Assembly: GCF_002631205.1 (NCBI RefSeq)
Contig: NZ_PDLO01000002.1
Location: 372,001 to 436,000 of the forward strand
Length of the DNA: 64,000 bases
Direction of reading: 5' to 3'
Source: Neolewinella marina
GTDB taxonomy: Bacteria > Bacteroidota > Bacteroidia > Chitinophagales > Saprospiraceae
Shown here one piece after another: positions 43,170 through 53,241 of this stretch. The notes below the pieces were generated by a model that saw only the letters and a program-made list of their open reading frames with translations, had not been told where the DNA came from and did not search any database. The translations under genes were made by a program, and so were the position numbers. How positions within the stretch are numbered: position 1 is the first letter of the stretch; every line of letters begins with the position of its first letter.

Positions 43170-44558
43170 TTAATTCAGTTTCCGTACATCTACAATCCAT
43201 CCGCTCACCGCCGCCGCCGCCGCCGTGAGCGGACTGGCCAGGATGGTGCGGGCCCCGGGGCCCTGCCGGCCCTCGAAATTGCGGTTGGAGGTGGATACGC
43301 AGTAGCGGCCCGCCGGGATCTTGTCTTCGTTCATGCCCAGACAGGCCGAGCAGCCGGCGCCTCGGAATTCAAAGCCGGCGTCGGTGAAGATGCGGTCAAG
43401 CCCCTCGGCAATCGCCTGCCGGGCTACCTGTTGGGAGCCAGGGACAACGATGCCCGTGACGTTCTCATGGACCTTTTTGCCCTTGATCAGTCCGGCAGCC
43501 AGGCGCAGGTCCTCGATCCGGCTGTTGGTGCAGGAGCCGATGAATACATAGTCGATCGGCATCCCCTCCATCTTGTTACCCAGTTCAAGCCCCATGTACT
43601 CCATGGACTTTTTCAGGGTGGCCTGTCCGTGGATCTCACTTTCGGTCGGGATGCGCTCGGTCACGCCCATACCCATACCCGGGTTGGTCCCGTAGGTGAT
43701 CATGGGCGGAATGTCCTCGGCGCGGAAGTGGTACTCGCTGTCGAAGGTGGCATCGGTGTCGGTGGGGAGGGTACGCCAGTACTCCACCGCGGCGTCCCAG
43801 TCGGCCCCCTGGGGCGCAAACTCCCGCCCCTTCATGTAGTCGAAGGTGGTGTCGTCCGGTGCGATAAGTCCACCGCGGGCACCCATCTCGATGCTCATGT
43901 TGCAGATCGTCATCCGACCTTCCATGCTCAGTCCCTGGATGGCCGTGCCGGCGTACTCCACGAAGTGGCCGGTGCCGCCGCCGGTGCCGAGGCGGGAAAT
44001 GACGTAGAGGATGATATCCTTGGCCGTTACGCCGGGCTGAAGTTCACCGTCGACGCTGATGCGCATCTTCTTCGGCTTCTCCATCAGCACGCACTGGGTG
44101 GCCATCACCTGCTCGACCTGGCTGGTACCGATGCCAAAGGCAATGGCGCCGAAGGCCCCGTGGGTACTGGTGTGGCTGTCGCCGCATACCAAGGTGATGC
44201 CCGGGCGGGTGATGCCGAGTTCGGGTCCGATTACGTGGACGATGCCCTGGTAAGGGTGGCCCAGGCCGTAGAGCTCTACCCCGAACTCCTCACAGTTGGA
44301 GGTAAGCATATTCACCTGCTTGCGGCTGAGTGGCTCGGCAATGGGCTTGTCCTGGTCCTTGGTGGGAACGTTGTGGTCGGCGGTCGCCACGATACGGTCG
44401 CGGCGGAAGATGGGAATGCCCCGCTGCCGCAGTCCGTTGAAGGCCTGGGGGCTGGTCACCTCGTGTATGAGGTGTTTGTCGATGTAGAGGACCTGGGCAC
44501 CGCCGGGTACGGAGGTCACGACGTGGGCGTCCCAAACTTTATCAAAGAGGGTGGGCAT
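43170..44558 (-). CDS. leuC: 3-isopropylmalate dehydratase large subunit
   Basis: A 462-residue aconitase-family subunit with the 4Fe-4S cluster. Cluster cysteines appear in FIGSCTNSR and [41 protein letters not shown] is the family signature. Together with LeuD it converts 2- to 3-isopropylmalate. The C-terminus ends [22 protein letters not shown], as in the family; the GC-rich (GCC)n run at its end is the Ala stretch. A TATCTTTG promoter box lies 23 nt before its ATG. Confidence 0.97.
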   Translation of the reverse strand: MPTLFDKVWDAHVVTSVPGGAQVLYIDKHLIHEVTSPQAFNGLRQRGIPIFRRDRIVATADHNVPTKDQDKPIAEPLSRKQVNMLTSNCEEFGVELYGLGHPYQGIVHVIGPELGITRPGITLVCGDSHTSTHGAFGAIAFGIGTSQVEQVMATQCVLMEKPKKMRISVDGELQPGVTAKDIILYVISRLGTGGGTGHFVEYAGTAIQGLSMEGRMTICNMSIEMGARGGLIAPDDTTFDYMKGREFAPQGADWDAAVEYWRTLPTDTDATFDSEYHFRAEDIPPMITYGTNPGMGMGVTERIPTESEIHGQATLKKSMEYMGLELGNKMEGMPIDYVFIGSCTNSRIEDLRLAAGLIKGKKVHENVTGIVVPGSQQVARQAIAEGLDRIFTDAGFEFRGAGCSACLGMNEDKIPAGRYCVSTSNRNFEGRQGPGARTILASPLTAAAAAVSGWIVDVRKLN

Positions 44559-44580
44559 GATGATCTATTACTTTATCCGC

Positions 44581-44588
44581 CAAAGATA
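44581..44588 (-). promoter_or_regulatory. -7 box TATCTTTG upstream of leuC
   Basis: Exact TAnnTTTG match on the minus strand; predicted leader about 18 nt. No clear -33 element. Confidence 0.55.
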
Positions 44589-44639
44589 ATACGGGCGGCC
44601 GGCCCCGGCGGCTTCCGCCGGAGGTAGCACAGCGACAAA

Positions 44640-45005
44640 CTACTCCTGATCCACGGTGGCTAAGGATGGCCGCCGCAGCCACGCCAGGTAGTCTGCGATC
44701 TGTCGCACTTCGGTATCGGAAAGGATTTGCTCAGGGAAGGCCGGCATCACCCCCAGGCCGTGGCGTACCTGGAAGCGTATGAGGAACTTCGGGAGGGGTT
44801 TGTTTACGATGGAAGGCCCTACCCCGGCCCGGCCCGCGGGGTGGCAAGAGGCACACTTTTCGTTGAACAAAATCCGACCGCTTTCCAGGTCGGCGGTGGG
44901 CATCTCAAAGGCATTCCCCGGCACCTGCAGTCGTGGCGTCCCACAGCCGAGCCCCCAAAACAGGCAGAACACCAGCAGGCCAACCTTGCTTTTGAGGTTC
45001 TTCAT
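44640..45005 (-). CDS. Small c-type cytochrome
   Basis: A 121-residue exported monohaem cytochrome: N-terminal hydrophobic signal (VGLLVFCLFWGLGCG, possibly a lipoprotein), haem motif CASCH at about 51-55, and a downstream Met (VMPAFPEQ) that could be the second axial ligand. Starts at ATG 45005, overlapping the stop of the PQQ-dehydrogenase-like gene by ATGA, so it probably takes electrons from that enzyme. The start choice removes seven upstream residues that are open but not signal-like. Confidence 0.85.
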   Translation of the reverse strand: MKNLKSKVGLLVFCLFWGLGCGTPRLQVPGNAFEMPTADLESGRILFNEKCASCHPAGRAGVGPSIVNKPLPKFLIRFQVRHGLGVMPAFPEQILSDTEVRQIADYLAWLRRPSLATVDQE

Positions 45006-46453
45006 TCTTCCCGACTGATGCGCCACACCACCCCCGTACCGGGCTGGGGAACCGGTTTACTGCCATTCATCGTCACGGTTCCGAAATCTACCACGTAGAG
45101 TGCATTTCCTGATGGATCAAACTGTACATCAATCGGCCGCTCGAACCCTCCCGACCGCAGGTAACTCGCGGGCCCGTGTTTTTTGCCCTGGTTGATCGCA
45201 AAGGGCTCCACTACTCCCGTCTGGACATTCACCCGAGCTATCTGGTACCCTACCGGGGCCAGCACCTTGCCCACCGCGGGGGCCAGGTCGCCAAATTGGG
45301 CAACGAAGGCCTGGCCGGGAAAACCGAAAGCCGCTCCCCGCGCAAAATCCAGGCCGCAGGCCGATGCGTGCACTCCGAAGCTCGCCACGGCGGGCGGGGG
45401 CTTATTCGGGTGATTTTGCAGGACGGGCTGGCGGGCCTGCCCACCGGGAAATTCCAGCCGCTCGACGGGGATACCCTTGTAAAAATCCGGCCAGCCGTAC
45501 CACTGGCCCGCTTCGATTTTCCACAGCAAATCCCCGGTGCCCCAGATGGGTCGGCTGCCGCGGACGTCGTACAGGTTATCGGTAACGTACAATTCCCCAT
45601 CGGGTGAAAAGGCCAGTCCGTAGGGATTACGCACCCCCCACGCGACGACCTCTGGTTTGCCCCCGGTCAATGGGACGCGCAGGATGGCTCCGTTGCAGGG
45701 TACTGCACCTGGAATGAGCTGCCCGGCTTCCACCGACTGGTTGTACGGGCTGTAGGGCCCCGTAACCGCCCGATCGTTGGGATCCGCGGTGAGGACGTTG
45801 TCGGTGGTATAGTTATGCCCGGTCACGGTAATGTCCGCGCAGGGTACGTCGTGAAAGTCGGGAAAACGCTGCAGCCAGCCGTAGTCGGCGTTGTCGTTCC
45901 CGACCACTCCGGCATTGGTAGCCGTTCCCTGCCCGAAATACAGGTAGCCGTTTTGGATCAGCGGGCCGTTGGTATGGTGGTCGCCTCGGCTGGGGAGGTT
46001 ATCCACCAACACCTCAACCGCCCCGTCCTGGCTGATCCGGAGGATCCTTCCCCCTTCCAGCTGTCCGCCTTCGGCCACGTAGAAGTAGCCCTGGTGAAAA
46101 GTCACTCCGTTCCACGGACCGTTCCGGGAGCCGGTGTAAACGGGCATCAGTCCGGCGGTGGGGTCGATGCGCAGCAGCCGGGGTTCGAGGAACACTTCCC
46201 CGTAAGCGTAACCCGCTTCCACGACGTAGGGGGTTCCGGCTTCGTCGAAGGTAATGGCCGTGGGGTAGGTAAGCCCTTCCGCGACCACCTCGATGCGGTA
46301 TCCTTCCGGCAGGCGTACGTGCGCAGGTTCCGTGAACCGCCGTTCGGGCGGATCAGCCAGTTGTCCCCCGCCCTTCGACGGCAGGATCCGGTAGCACCCC
46401 GCCAGCGTACACGCCAGCAGGCCTACCCACAGGATGCGCAGGGTACGGTTCAC
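45002..46453 (-). CDS. PQQ-dependent sugar (sorbosone-like) dehydrogenase lipoprotein
   Basis: A 483-residue beta-propeller protein of the glucose/sorbosone dehydrogenase family: lipobox LAGC (Cys20), then six blades with RIEVVAEGLTYPTAITFDEAG, ADYGWLQRFPDF, RNPYGLAFSPDGELYVTDNL and PIDVQFDPSGNALYVVDFG. Such enzymes oxidise sugars at the periplasmic side using PQQ and pass electrons to a cytochrome; the cytochrome c gene overlapping its stop fits. GTG start. The pair splits leuA from leuC. Substrate unknown. Confidence 0.85.
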   Translation of the reverse strand: MNRTLRILWVGLLACTLAGCYRILPSKGGGQLADPPERRFTEPAHVRLPEGYRIEVVAEGLTYPTAITFDEAGTPYVVEAGYAYGEVFLEPRLLRIDPTAGLMPVYTGSRNGPWNGVTFHQGYFYVAEGGQLEGGRILRISQDGAVEVLVDNLPSRGDHHTNGPLIQNGYLYFGQGTATNAGVVGNDNADYGWLQRFPDFHDVPCADITVTGHNYTTDNVLTADPNDRAVTGPYSPYNQSVEAGQLIPGAVPCNGAILRVPLTGGKPEVVAWGVRNPYGLAFSPDGELYVTDNLYDVRGSRPIWGTGDLLWKIEAGQWYGWPDFYKGIPVERLEFPGGQARQPVLQNHPNKPPPAVASFGVHASACGLDFARGAAFGFPGQAFVAQFGDLAPAVGKVLAPVGYQIARVNVQTGVVEPFAINQGKKHGPASYLRSGGFERPIDVQFDPSGNALYVVDFGTVTMNGSKPVPQPGTGVVWRISREE

Positions 46454-46539
46454 GGTTCACGATCTGCAGTGGTGTAGGAAGTCCCACCGCCGGGGACAAG
46501 TTCATCCCTCCCGATCGGAAAAGCCGCGTTCGGGGGTGC

Positions 46540-47694
46540 CTAGGCGGCTACGCCCTTCATCAGTTGTTCGAGGTCGGAGTCCTCCACCTCCTTCTTTTCG
46601 TCGGCGATGCTGAGGAATTCCTGGTACACTTCATCGAGCTGCACCTTGGTCAGGTTGTAGCCAAGGTTCTTGAAGCGGTAGGCCAGGGCCGCCCGTCCGC
46701 TGCGGGCGGTCAGGACGATCTTGGACTGGTCGACGCCCACCTCGGCGGGGTCGATGATTTCGTAGGTATCGCGCCGTTTGATCACGCCATCCTGGTGGAT
46801 GCCCGAGCTGTGGGCAAAGGCGTTGTCGCCGACGATGGCCTTGTTCGGCTGCACCATCATGCCCATGCTTTCGCTGACCATGTGGCTGGTTTCGAGCAGC
46901 AGCTTGGAATTAACGTTGGTGTACAGCCCCAGGGAGGGGTGCTGCCGCATGATCATCACCACCTCCTCCAGGGAGGTGTTGCCGGCACGTTCGCCGATGC
47001 CGTTGATGGTACATTCGATCTGCCGGGCCCCGTTCTGGATGCCGGCGATGGAATTGGCGGTAGCCAGGCCCAGGTCGTTGTGGCAGTGGGTGCTCAGGAT
47101 GCAGTTGTGGATACCGTTAACGTTGTCGCGCAGGTAGGCGATCTTGGCGCCGTACTCCTGGGGCAGGCAGTAACCGGTGGTGTCCGGGATGTTCAGCACG
47201 GTGGCTCCGGCGTCGACCACGGCCTGGATGACGCGGGCCAGGAATTCGTTGTCGGCACGGCCGGCGTCCTCGGCGTAGAACTCTACGTCCTCTACGTAGG
47301 TCTTGGCGTGCTTTACAGCGGCTACGGCCCGCTCGATGATCTTCTCGGGGGTGGTCCGCAGCTTGTACTGGATGTGGCTGTCGCTAACGCCGATGCCGGT
47401 ATGGATGCGGGGCCGCTGGGCGGTCTGCAGGGCCTCGGCGGCCACGTCGATGTCTTTCATGACGGCGCGGGTCAGGCCACAGACGATAACGTCCTTGACG
47501 GCCTTGCCGATTTCGGCCACCGAGCGGAAATCTCCGGGGCTGGAGATGGGGAAGCCGGCCTCGATCACGTCGACTCCCAGCAGTTCCAGTTGCTTGGCGA
47601 TGATGACCTTCTGTTTCGTATCCAGCTTGCAGCCGGGGACCTGCTCGCCGTCGCGCAGGGTGGTGTCGAAAATGTGTACTTGGTTCGTGTTCAT
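46540..47694 (-). CDS. leuA: 2-isopropylmalate synthase (short form)
   Basis: A 384-residue HMGL-family enzyme that condenses acetyl-CoA with 2-oxoisovalerate, the committed step of leucine synthesis. N-terminal signature [16 protein letters not shown], then [47 protein letters not shown]. It stops at about the end of the linker domain ([20 protein letters not shown]), so it lacks the C-terminal LeuA dimer/feedback domain found in the 510-residue enzymes. A homocitrate-like role is less likely given the leu neighbours, but cannot be excluded by eye. Confidence 0.88.
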   Translation of the reverse strand: MNTNQVHIFDTTLRDGEQVPGCKLDTKQKVIIAKQLELLGVDVIEAGFPISSPGDFRSVAEIGKAVKDVIVCGLTRAVMKDIDVAAEALQTAQRPRIHTGIGVSDSHIQYKLRTTPEKIIERAVAAVKHAKTYVEDVEFYAEDAGRADNEFLARVIQAVVDAGATVLNIPDTTGYCLPQEYGAKIAYLRDNVNGIHNCILSTHCHNDLGLATANSIAGIQNGARQIECTINGIGERAGNTSLEEVVMIMRQHPSLGLYTNVNSKLLLETSHMVSESMGMMVQPNKAIVGDNAFAHSSGIHQDGVIKRRDTYEIIDPAEVGVDQSKIVLTARSGRAALAYRFKNLGYNLTKVQLDEVYQEFLSIADEKKEVEDSDLEQLMKGVAA

Positions 47695-47896
47695 ACCTGA
47701 TCGGGCCAGTTGATTGGTCTTATTATATCTTTAGGGCTTATTGTTACAGCAAGTAGTCGATCTCATAAAAATAACGTTTACCCGGCAGATTCGGGGGACG
47801 GTCAGTTTACTTAATCTATTGAAATGTTACGTGGGTGCCGAAGCGAAAGTTTTACAACTCGCTCCTTACCAGTAACTTACTGAAACAGTTTATACA

Positions 47897-49453
47897 ATGC
47901 CTAAGCAGAAGACCGACGACTTACTCAAACTGGTGGCTTCCCTGAACCGTGCCGAGAAACGGCACTTCCGACTGTTCGTCAAGCGCAACCAGCAGTCCAA
48001 TTCGGAGATCCTCTTCCTGCAGCTGTTCGACATCCTCGAGCGCACCGGAGAATACGACGAGGCGTACCTGCTTAAGCGGATCGAAGGTATAAAAAAGTCT
48101 CAGCTGAGCAACCTCAAGGCTCACCTGTACAAGCAGTTGCTGACCAGTTTGCGCCTGCTCAACCGCAACAAGGACGACGAAATCACCCTGCGCGAGAACC
48201 TCGACTACGCGCGCATCCTCTATAATAAAGGACTGTACCGACAGGCGCTCGACATTCTCGACAAGACCAAGAAGCGGGCCCGAGAGATCGAATCCCACAC
48301 CATCGCCCTGGAAACCGCCCAGTTTGAAAAGCTCATCGAGGGGCAGTACATCACCCGCAGCCTCGAAGGCCGCGCCGAGCAACTGAGTCGGGAGTGCGAG
48401 ACCCTGACCCGCAAGATTGACGCGACCAATGCCTTCAGCAACCTCTCGCTGCGGCTGTACGGCCACTGGCTCAACGAGGGGCAGGTAAGCAACGAGGCCG
48501 AGTACGAGGCCGTTGGCAAGTTTTTCCACGACAACCTCCCGCAGGTAGACTTCGAGGACCTGGATTTCTGGGGCAAGATCTACTACTGCCAGAGCTACAC
48601 CTGGATGCACCTCATCCGCCAGGAGTACCCCCTTTGCTACCGCTACACCCAGCGGTGGGTCGACCTCTTCCGGGAAAACCCCAAAATGATCGAGGTCAAC
48701 GCCCCCCTGTACCTGAAAGGGCTGCACAACCACCTGGCGACCCTCTTCAACATGTGGCAGTACGATAAATTCATCGCCGAGCTGCAGAGCCTGGATCTCT
48801 TCCCCCACCAGTTCGACCTCACCAACAACGTGAACGTGGCCGGACTGTACCACCTCTACCAGTTCGACCACCAGATCCGCCGCCACTACATGGAGGGCAC
48901 CTTCAGCCAGGGGCTCGGACTGGTGCCCCAGATCATGGAAGTGATCGAGGACAACCGCTACAACTGGGACGACCACCGCCACATGGTCTTCTACTACCGC
49001 ATCGCCTGCCTGTACTTCGGGGCCGGAGACAACGATACGGCCATCGACTACCTCAACCTCATCATCAACCAGCGCAGCCCGAACTACCGCTCCGACATCC
49101 AGGCCTACGCCCGGATACTGAGCCTCATCTGCCATTTCGAGATGGGTAACGTCCAGTTGGTGGAGTACCAGGTGAAGAGCGTGTACCGCTTCCTCTCCAA
49201 GGTCGAGCACCTCCAGGAGATCCAGCAAATCATCTTCCGCTTCCTGCGCCGCATCCCGCGCATCCGGGAAGAAGACCTGCGCGATGAATTCATCGAGCTG
49301 AAAAGCCGCCTCGACGAAGTGGCCAAGAAGCCCTTCGAATCCCGCCCCTTCACCTACCTCGACATCCCGAGCTGGCTGCAGGCCAAGATCGAAGACGTTT
49401 CCGTCCAGGACGTCATCCGCCGGCAGTTCGAGGAGAACCGGCAACTGGCTTAG
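47897..49453 (+). CDS. Conserved helical protein, unknown function
   Basis: A 518-residue cytosolic protein, almost entirely alpha-helical, with TPR-like helix pairs (YARILYNKGLYRQALDILDKTKKRAREIE; RIACLYFGAGDNDTAIDYLNLIINQRSP) and a basic N-terminus (KQKTDDLLKLVASLNRAEKRHFRLF). No catalytic motif, signal peptide or membrane helix is visible. The opening KLVASLNRAEKRHFRLFVKR suggests a family typical of Saprospiria-like Bacteroidota, but I cannot name it. It is a single gene between the divergent leuA and the convergent hemA. Confidence 0.6.
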   Translation: MPKQKTDDLLKLVASLNRAEKRHFRLFVKRNQQSNSEILFLQLFDILERTGEYDEAYLLKRIEGIKKSQLSNLKAHLYKQLLTSLRLLNRNKDDEITLRENLDYARILYNKGLYRQALDILDKTKKRAREIESHTIALETAQFEKLIEGQYITRSLEGRAEQLSRECETLTRKIDATNAFSNLSLRLYGHWLNEGQVSNEAEYEAVGKFFHDNLPQVDFEDLDFWGKIYYCQSYTWMHLIRQEYPLCYRYTQRWVDLFRENPKMIEVNAPLYLKGLHNHLATLFNMWQYDKFIAELQSLDLFPHQFDLTNNVNVAGLYHLYQFDHQIRRHYMEGTFSQGLGLVPQIMEVIEDNRYNWDDHRHMVFYYRIACLYFGAGDNDTAIDYLNLIINQRSPNYRSDIQAYARILSLICHFEMGNVQLVEYQVKSVYRFLSKVEHLQEIQQIIFRFLRRIPRIREEDLRDEFIELKSRLDEVAKKPFESRPFTYLDIPSWLQAKIEDVSVQDVIRRQFEENRQLA

Positions 49454-49619
49454 GGGAACACTACCTTACTGCTTACCTGCAACGTACTGCGCTAGGCCCT
49501 GCCTGCGCCACTCTGGCGTGGGTGTAATGGGAGGCTCGGTGAAGGAGCCGTAGGAAGGGGGCTTGATTCGGGTGGAAAGCTTCAGGTAGAAATACAAATG
49601 GAAACCAGCGGACCGGGGA

Positions 49620-50831
49620 TCACCGCACTACCGCCTCCCGGGCTGCCTGCATGGGGATGCCAATACACCGCTTCTCCATGTACAGCATCATGCGGTCCAT
49701 GAGTTCGCGGGTTTCGGGGTCAAGATCGGCGAGTTCCTTGCGGAAAATCTTGTTGACGGCGGTGTGGCGGATCTGCTTGATGCGCTGGGGTACCTCCGAC
49801 ATGGCGCGCTCAATGAGGCGGGTCTGATAAATGGTTTCCGTTTCGGTGAGGTGGCGGGCGATGATCGACTGGGCCACTTCGATTTCCCGGCGGCGGAAGT
49901 CCATATTCTCTTCGGCCAGGCTGCGCAGGTGCTCGATGGAGATGTAGGTGAAGTCGTAGCCGCGCACCGTTTCCTCGGCGACGTCGGCGGGAACGCCGAG
50001 GTCGACTACGATTTTACCCACGGGCGACTCTCCGGCCAGCAAAGCCGCGAAGCGCTCCGGGGTAACGGTTGCCTCCGAGGCCGCGGTACAGACGAAGAGT
50101 ACGTCGAACCCACCGGTGTAGGTGTGCAGTTCGTCCAGGCGAATGGCCTGGCCGTTCTCGAAGCCCGCGGCCAGCTGCCGGGCCCGCTCGGGGGTACGGT
50201 TCGCTACGGTGACGTTGCTGTAGCCCTGCTTGCGAAGGAATTTCGTGACCAGCACGTTGGTCTGTCCGGCACCTACGAGGAGGATGCGGGACTTCCGGCT
50301 GGGTGCGTACCGCTGCAGCTCCTGCATGGATAGAGACACCACGGAAACCGACTTCTCGCCGATGCGGGTGTTGGCGTAAATGTCCTTGGCGGCCAGTACG
50401 GCCTGGTTGGTGATGATGCGCAGGTCGTCGCCAATCAGTCGCCACTCGCGGCAGCGCTCCTGGCATTCGCGCAGCTGCCCCAGGATCTGCCGCTCCCCCA
50501 CGACCAGGGAATCGATGGAGCCGGCCACTTCGTAGAGGTGCTTGATGGCCCGCAGGCCGGACAGGTGGCGGAGGCGCTGCAGCCCCTCGATGGGTTCGGT
50601 CAGCAGGTTCCGCTTGAAATCATCGTCGACGCTCCGGTCGGTGGTAAACAGCAACAGCAGGCGGTTGCAGGTCGAGGCGTAGAACACTTCCTCCACCATC
50701 CCCTCCTCCCGCAGGCGGGTGAGGCGATCGCGCAGACCGTCCTGGCCCTCAAACGCGGTCACCAGCTCGCCGATCTCCTTGAGTTTGGCATTGCGGTGAG
50801 TAAGCGTAAGAATGTGAAAATGCTGCAGCAT
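49620..50831 (-). CDS. hemA: Glutamyl-tRNA reductase
   Basis: A 403-residue enzyme reducing glutamyl-tRNA to glutamate-1-semialdehyde, the first committed step of haem synthesis. Blocks: FYASTCNRLLLLF with the catalytic Cys, HLYEVAGSIDSLVVGERQILGQL, RILLVGAGQTNVLVTKFLRKQGYSNVTVANRTPERA (NADPH-binding) and the C-terminal dimerisation helices. ATG at 50831 follows TATCTTTG by about 20 nt; a GTG start further upstream would overlap that box. hemH is at 55 kb. Confidence 0.95.
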   Translation of the reverse strand: MLQHFHILTLTHRNAKLKEIGELVTAFEGQDGLRDRLTRLREEGMVEEVFYASTCNRLLLLFTTDRSVDDDFKRNLLTEPIEGLQRLRHLSGLRAIKHLYEVAGSIDSLVVGERQILGQLRECQERCREWRLIGDDLRIITNQAVLAAKDIYANTRIGEKSVSVVSLSMQELQRYAPSRKSRILLVGAGQTNVLVTKFLRKQGYSNVTVANRTPERARQLAAGFENGQAIRLDELHTYTGGFDVLFVCTAASEATVTPERFAALLAGESPVGKIVVDLGVPADVAEETVRGYDFTYISIEHLRSLAEENMDFRRREIEVAQSIIARHLTETETIYQTRLIERAMSEVPQRIKQIRHTAVNKIFRKELADLDPETRELMDRMMLYMEKRCIGIPMQAAREAVVR

Positions 50832-50851
50832 AGATGGGGTCGAAACGGCCA

Positions 50852-50859
50852 CAAAGATA
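50852..50859 (-). promoter_or_regulatory. -7 box TATCTTTG upstream of hemA
   Basis: Exact TAnnTTTG match; predicted leader about 17 nt before the ATG at 50831. Confidence 0.55.
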
Positions 50860-50940
50860 AATTACGGTAAAAATGATTCTGTCACGGCGGGGTAGAAATA
50901 GCCAGGGTGGGTAGTATCACAGTACGGTATTACAAACCCC

Positions 50941-51870
50941 CTACCCCACCTCCTGGATGATCGCCGAGAAGTACCAAGCGTAAAACAACAGTAAAACGTA
51001 GCCCTCCCAGCGAGTGATCTTCCGGTTGTTGCTCATCACGCCCAGCAGCACCGTCATGACGATCATGAGGGGCAGGTAAACGGTGATGATGCTGTCCGGG
51101 ATAACCAGCTCACCGAAGAACCGCGGAATGGCCATCACCAGGAAGGTGTTGAAGATGTTGGACCCCAGGGCATTGCCCACCGCAATGGAAGCCTTGCCCT
51201 TGCGCGCCGCCGCCAGACTGACCGCCACTTCGGGCAGACTCGTGCCGACGGCCACCGCGGAAAGCGCGATTACGGTGGGGGCAATGTCCAGTATTGCACT
51301 GATGGTGGTGATCGAGGAGATCACGTAGGTAGCGGAAACGCTCACCAGCCCGCCGCCCAGCAGGAGCAGCAGGTAATCCTTTACGCTGGCACTCGGTCGA
51401 TCCTCCTTGGCGGGCCGCTCCTGGTCCTTGAGGCTGTAGCCGAGGAAAATGATGATGCCCCCGATGAACAGGAAGCATTCGAACAGGGACAGGCTCGCGT
51501 CCATGACGGCGAAATACAGCAGGAAGGCACTACCCCACAGGAAGGGAATGTCAATGTGCCAGAGGTTGTACTCCAGGTCGATGTTGCGCACCACCACCGC
51601 CGTCAGGCCCAGGACCAGGGCAATGTTCGTAATGTTGGACCCCACCACGTTGCCCACCACGATCTGGCTGGCCCCCTCCAGTACCGAGACGATGCTGGTG
51701 GCCAGTTCCGGCAGGGAGGTGCCGAAAGCCACGATGGTCACCCCGATGATGAAGGGACTGATGCCCAGGGAGAGGCCGATGCGCTCGGCCGACTCCACGA
51801 AGCGGTCGCTGGACCACAACAGGACCCCGATCGCAACTACGAATATGCCGATTTGGATTGCCAGATCCAT
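50941..51870 (-). CDS. Calcium/sodium antiporter (CaCA family)
   Basis: A 309-residue inner-membrane exchanger with ten helices and the two inverted CaCA repeats: FGTSLPELATSIVSVLEGASQIVVGNVVGSNITNIALVLG and VGTSLPEVAVSLAAARKGKASIAVGNALGSNIFNTFLVMA, each with the GTSLPE motif and the ion-binding Asn/Glu. Exports Ca2+ against Na+ or protons. 3 bp after the acyltransferase gene stop, so likely co-transcribed with it. Confidence 0.93.
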   Translation of the reverse strand: MDLAIQIGIFVVAIGVLLWSSDRFVESAERIGLSLGISPFIIGVTIVAFGTSLPELATSIVSVLEGASQIVVGNVVGSNITNIALVLGLTAVVVRNIDLEYNLWHIDIPFLWGSAFLLYFAVMDASLSLFECFLFIGGIIIFLGYSLKDQERPAKEDRPSASVKDYLLLLLGGGLVSVSATYVISSITTISAILDIAPTVIALSAVAVGTSLPEVAVSLAAARKGKASIAVGNALGSNIFNTFLVMAIPRFFGELVIPDSIITVYLPLMIVMTVLLGVMSNNRKITRWEGYVLLLFYAWYFSAIIQEVG

Positions 51871-51873
51871 ACG

Positions 51874-53178
51874 CTAAGACAGGGTGGCCCGGCTGGTGGC
51901 GGGAGTGGCATCGTCCCACTGTGGGAGTTGGCTCATGAGGGAATTGCGGAGCTCGCGCAGCCGGTCGTCCGCACTGTCCTTCCCCGCCAGGCGCCCCAGC
52001 CAGAAGGGCCGGTAGGTGACCCAGTAGCGCAGCGCGAACAATCCGGAAACGGGCAGGCTCAGAAGGTACAGCCAACCGATGCCCCCGGGGTAGACCCAGT
52101 TGAACAGGAGGGTCTGCAGCAAGTAGATGATGGGAAGCAGGATCCACGACCCCAGCGTAAGTACCGTGGCCTTGTATCCCCGGTCGATGCCCAGGGCATT
52201 CCAGATGCCCCGCATGGCCAGCATCCAGGGGAGGTGATTGAGCAATCCGTAAAGGAAGAACGGCAGGGCCAGGATCAGGCCGGGAGCGTAGGTCCGGCGG
52301 GGGTGGGTGCTGAAGCGCAGGTCCGACCGACCGGTCTCCCGCAGCAGACCGTCGTATTCCGCCGCCAGTTCGCAAAGCTCCGTCCGCCGTTCGGCGGGCA
52401 CCTCACGCAGCCATTCCAGGATCGCCTGGGTTCGGTAGTGGTGGGCCGAGACCGACAGGGGGCGGTCGTTCTGTACGCTACGCTCGATGCGCCGCAGGCA
52501 CCGTTCCTCCGTCTTGTTCTGGGTGTGGATCAGCAGCGACTGCATCCGGTCGCTGAGCAGGTTGGTCAGCCCGCGCACGGCGCGCATCGGGCTTTTCTCG
52601 TACGCTTCCCGCCATTCCGCGGCCACGATCGGTTCGCCGTAGCGCACGAATACCCGGCTGAAGGGGGTGGTAGGACTTTCGTAGTTGATGCCCACCGGCT
52701 GGAGGGTGACGCCGAGCCGCCAGTTGTTCCGCGATTCGGCCTCGAGGGCCAGGCTGGCCGCCCCGGCCTTCACCTTGCGGAGTTTGCGCTCCAGTTCGGA
52801 GTAGGCTTCCGGAGCGATGTACATGATCTTGCCGGATTCCAGTGCCTGGAAGGTCCGGTTGAACACCTCGTCCTTGCTGCCTTTGTCGGCGCCGGCCTCC
52901 TTGTCCTTGGGCCGGGCCACCGGGATACAGAAGGGGTCGATGATGAAGGCCATGACGGGATTGAGCCACAGTCCGGCGTTGGCCAGGAAGTAGGTCTGAT
53001 GGTCGAGGTGGATGCCCGACATCAGGGGATCCGCCAGGGTATTCGGGTGGTTGCCGCAGAGGAGGGTGGGGCCGGGGTGGTTGGCATGGGCTACGCCTTC
53101 CGTTTCCATCGACGGGTAAAAGATCCGCAGCATCCAGCGGCTCATAAAGTGCAGGACCCAGAAGAAGGGCTTCGACAT
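51874..53178 (-). CDS. 1-acylglycerol-3-phosphate acyltransferase-family (PlsC) protein
   Basis: A 434-residue membrane acyltransferase. The PlsC domain (about 30-230) has NHPNTLADP (an H-x5-D variant of the usual Hx4D), FCIPVARP and YIAPEAYSE (motif III-like EAYSE). C-terminal helices at about 290-320 and 340-390 anchor it. Transfers an acyl group in phospholipid or related lipid synthesis; exact acceptor unknown. First of a pair with the Ca/Na antiporter. Confidence 0.85.
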   Translation of the reverse strand: MSKPFFWVLHFMSRWMLRIFYPSMETEGVAHANHPGPTLLCGNHPNTLADPLMSGIHLDHQTYFLANAGLWLNPVMAFIIDPFCIPVARPKDKEAGADKGSKDEVFNRTFQALESGKIMYIAPEAYSELERKLRKVKAGAASLALEAESRNNWRLGVTLQPVGINYESPTTPFSRVFVRYGEPIVAAEWREAYEKSPMRAVRGLTNLLSDRMQSLLIHTQNKTEERCLRRIERSVQNDRPLSVSAHHYRTQAILEWLREVPAERRTELCELAAEYDGLLRETGRSDLRFSTHPRRTYAPGLILALPFFLYGLLNHLPWMLAMRGIWNALGIDRGYKATVLTLGSWILLPIIYLLQTLLFNWVYPGGIGWLYLLSLPVSGLFALRYWVTYRPFWLGRLAGKDSADDRLRELRNSLMSQLPQWDDATPATSRATLS

Positions 53179-53241
53179 AGCAGTTGCGTAAGGGGCTGCA
53201 AAGTAAGGGATAATCCGCGGGGCCCGGGGCCATTCACCGCA

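Noticed and set aside
43204-43227. (GCC)n microsatellite
   Set aside because: It is just the Ala-run codons at the C-terminal end of leuC.
49454-49619. Hairpin-rich gap between the unknown helical gene and hemA (GGCTC..GAGCC near 49533)
   Set aside because: It resembles intron- or RNA-like structure loosely, but no complete motif or conserved element could be recognised.
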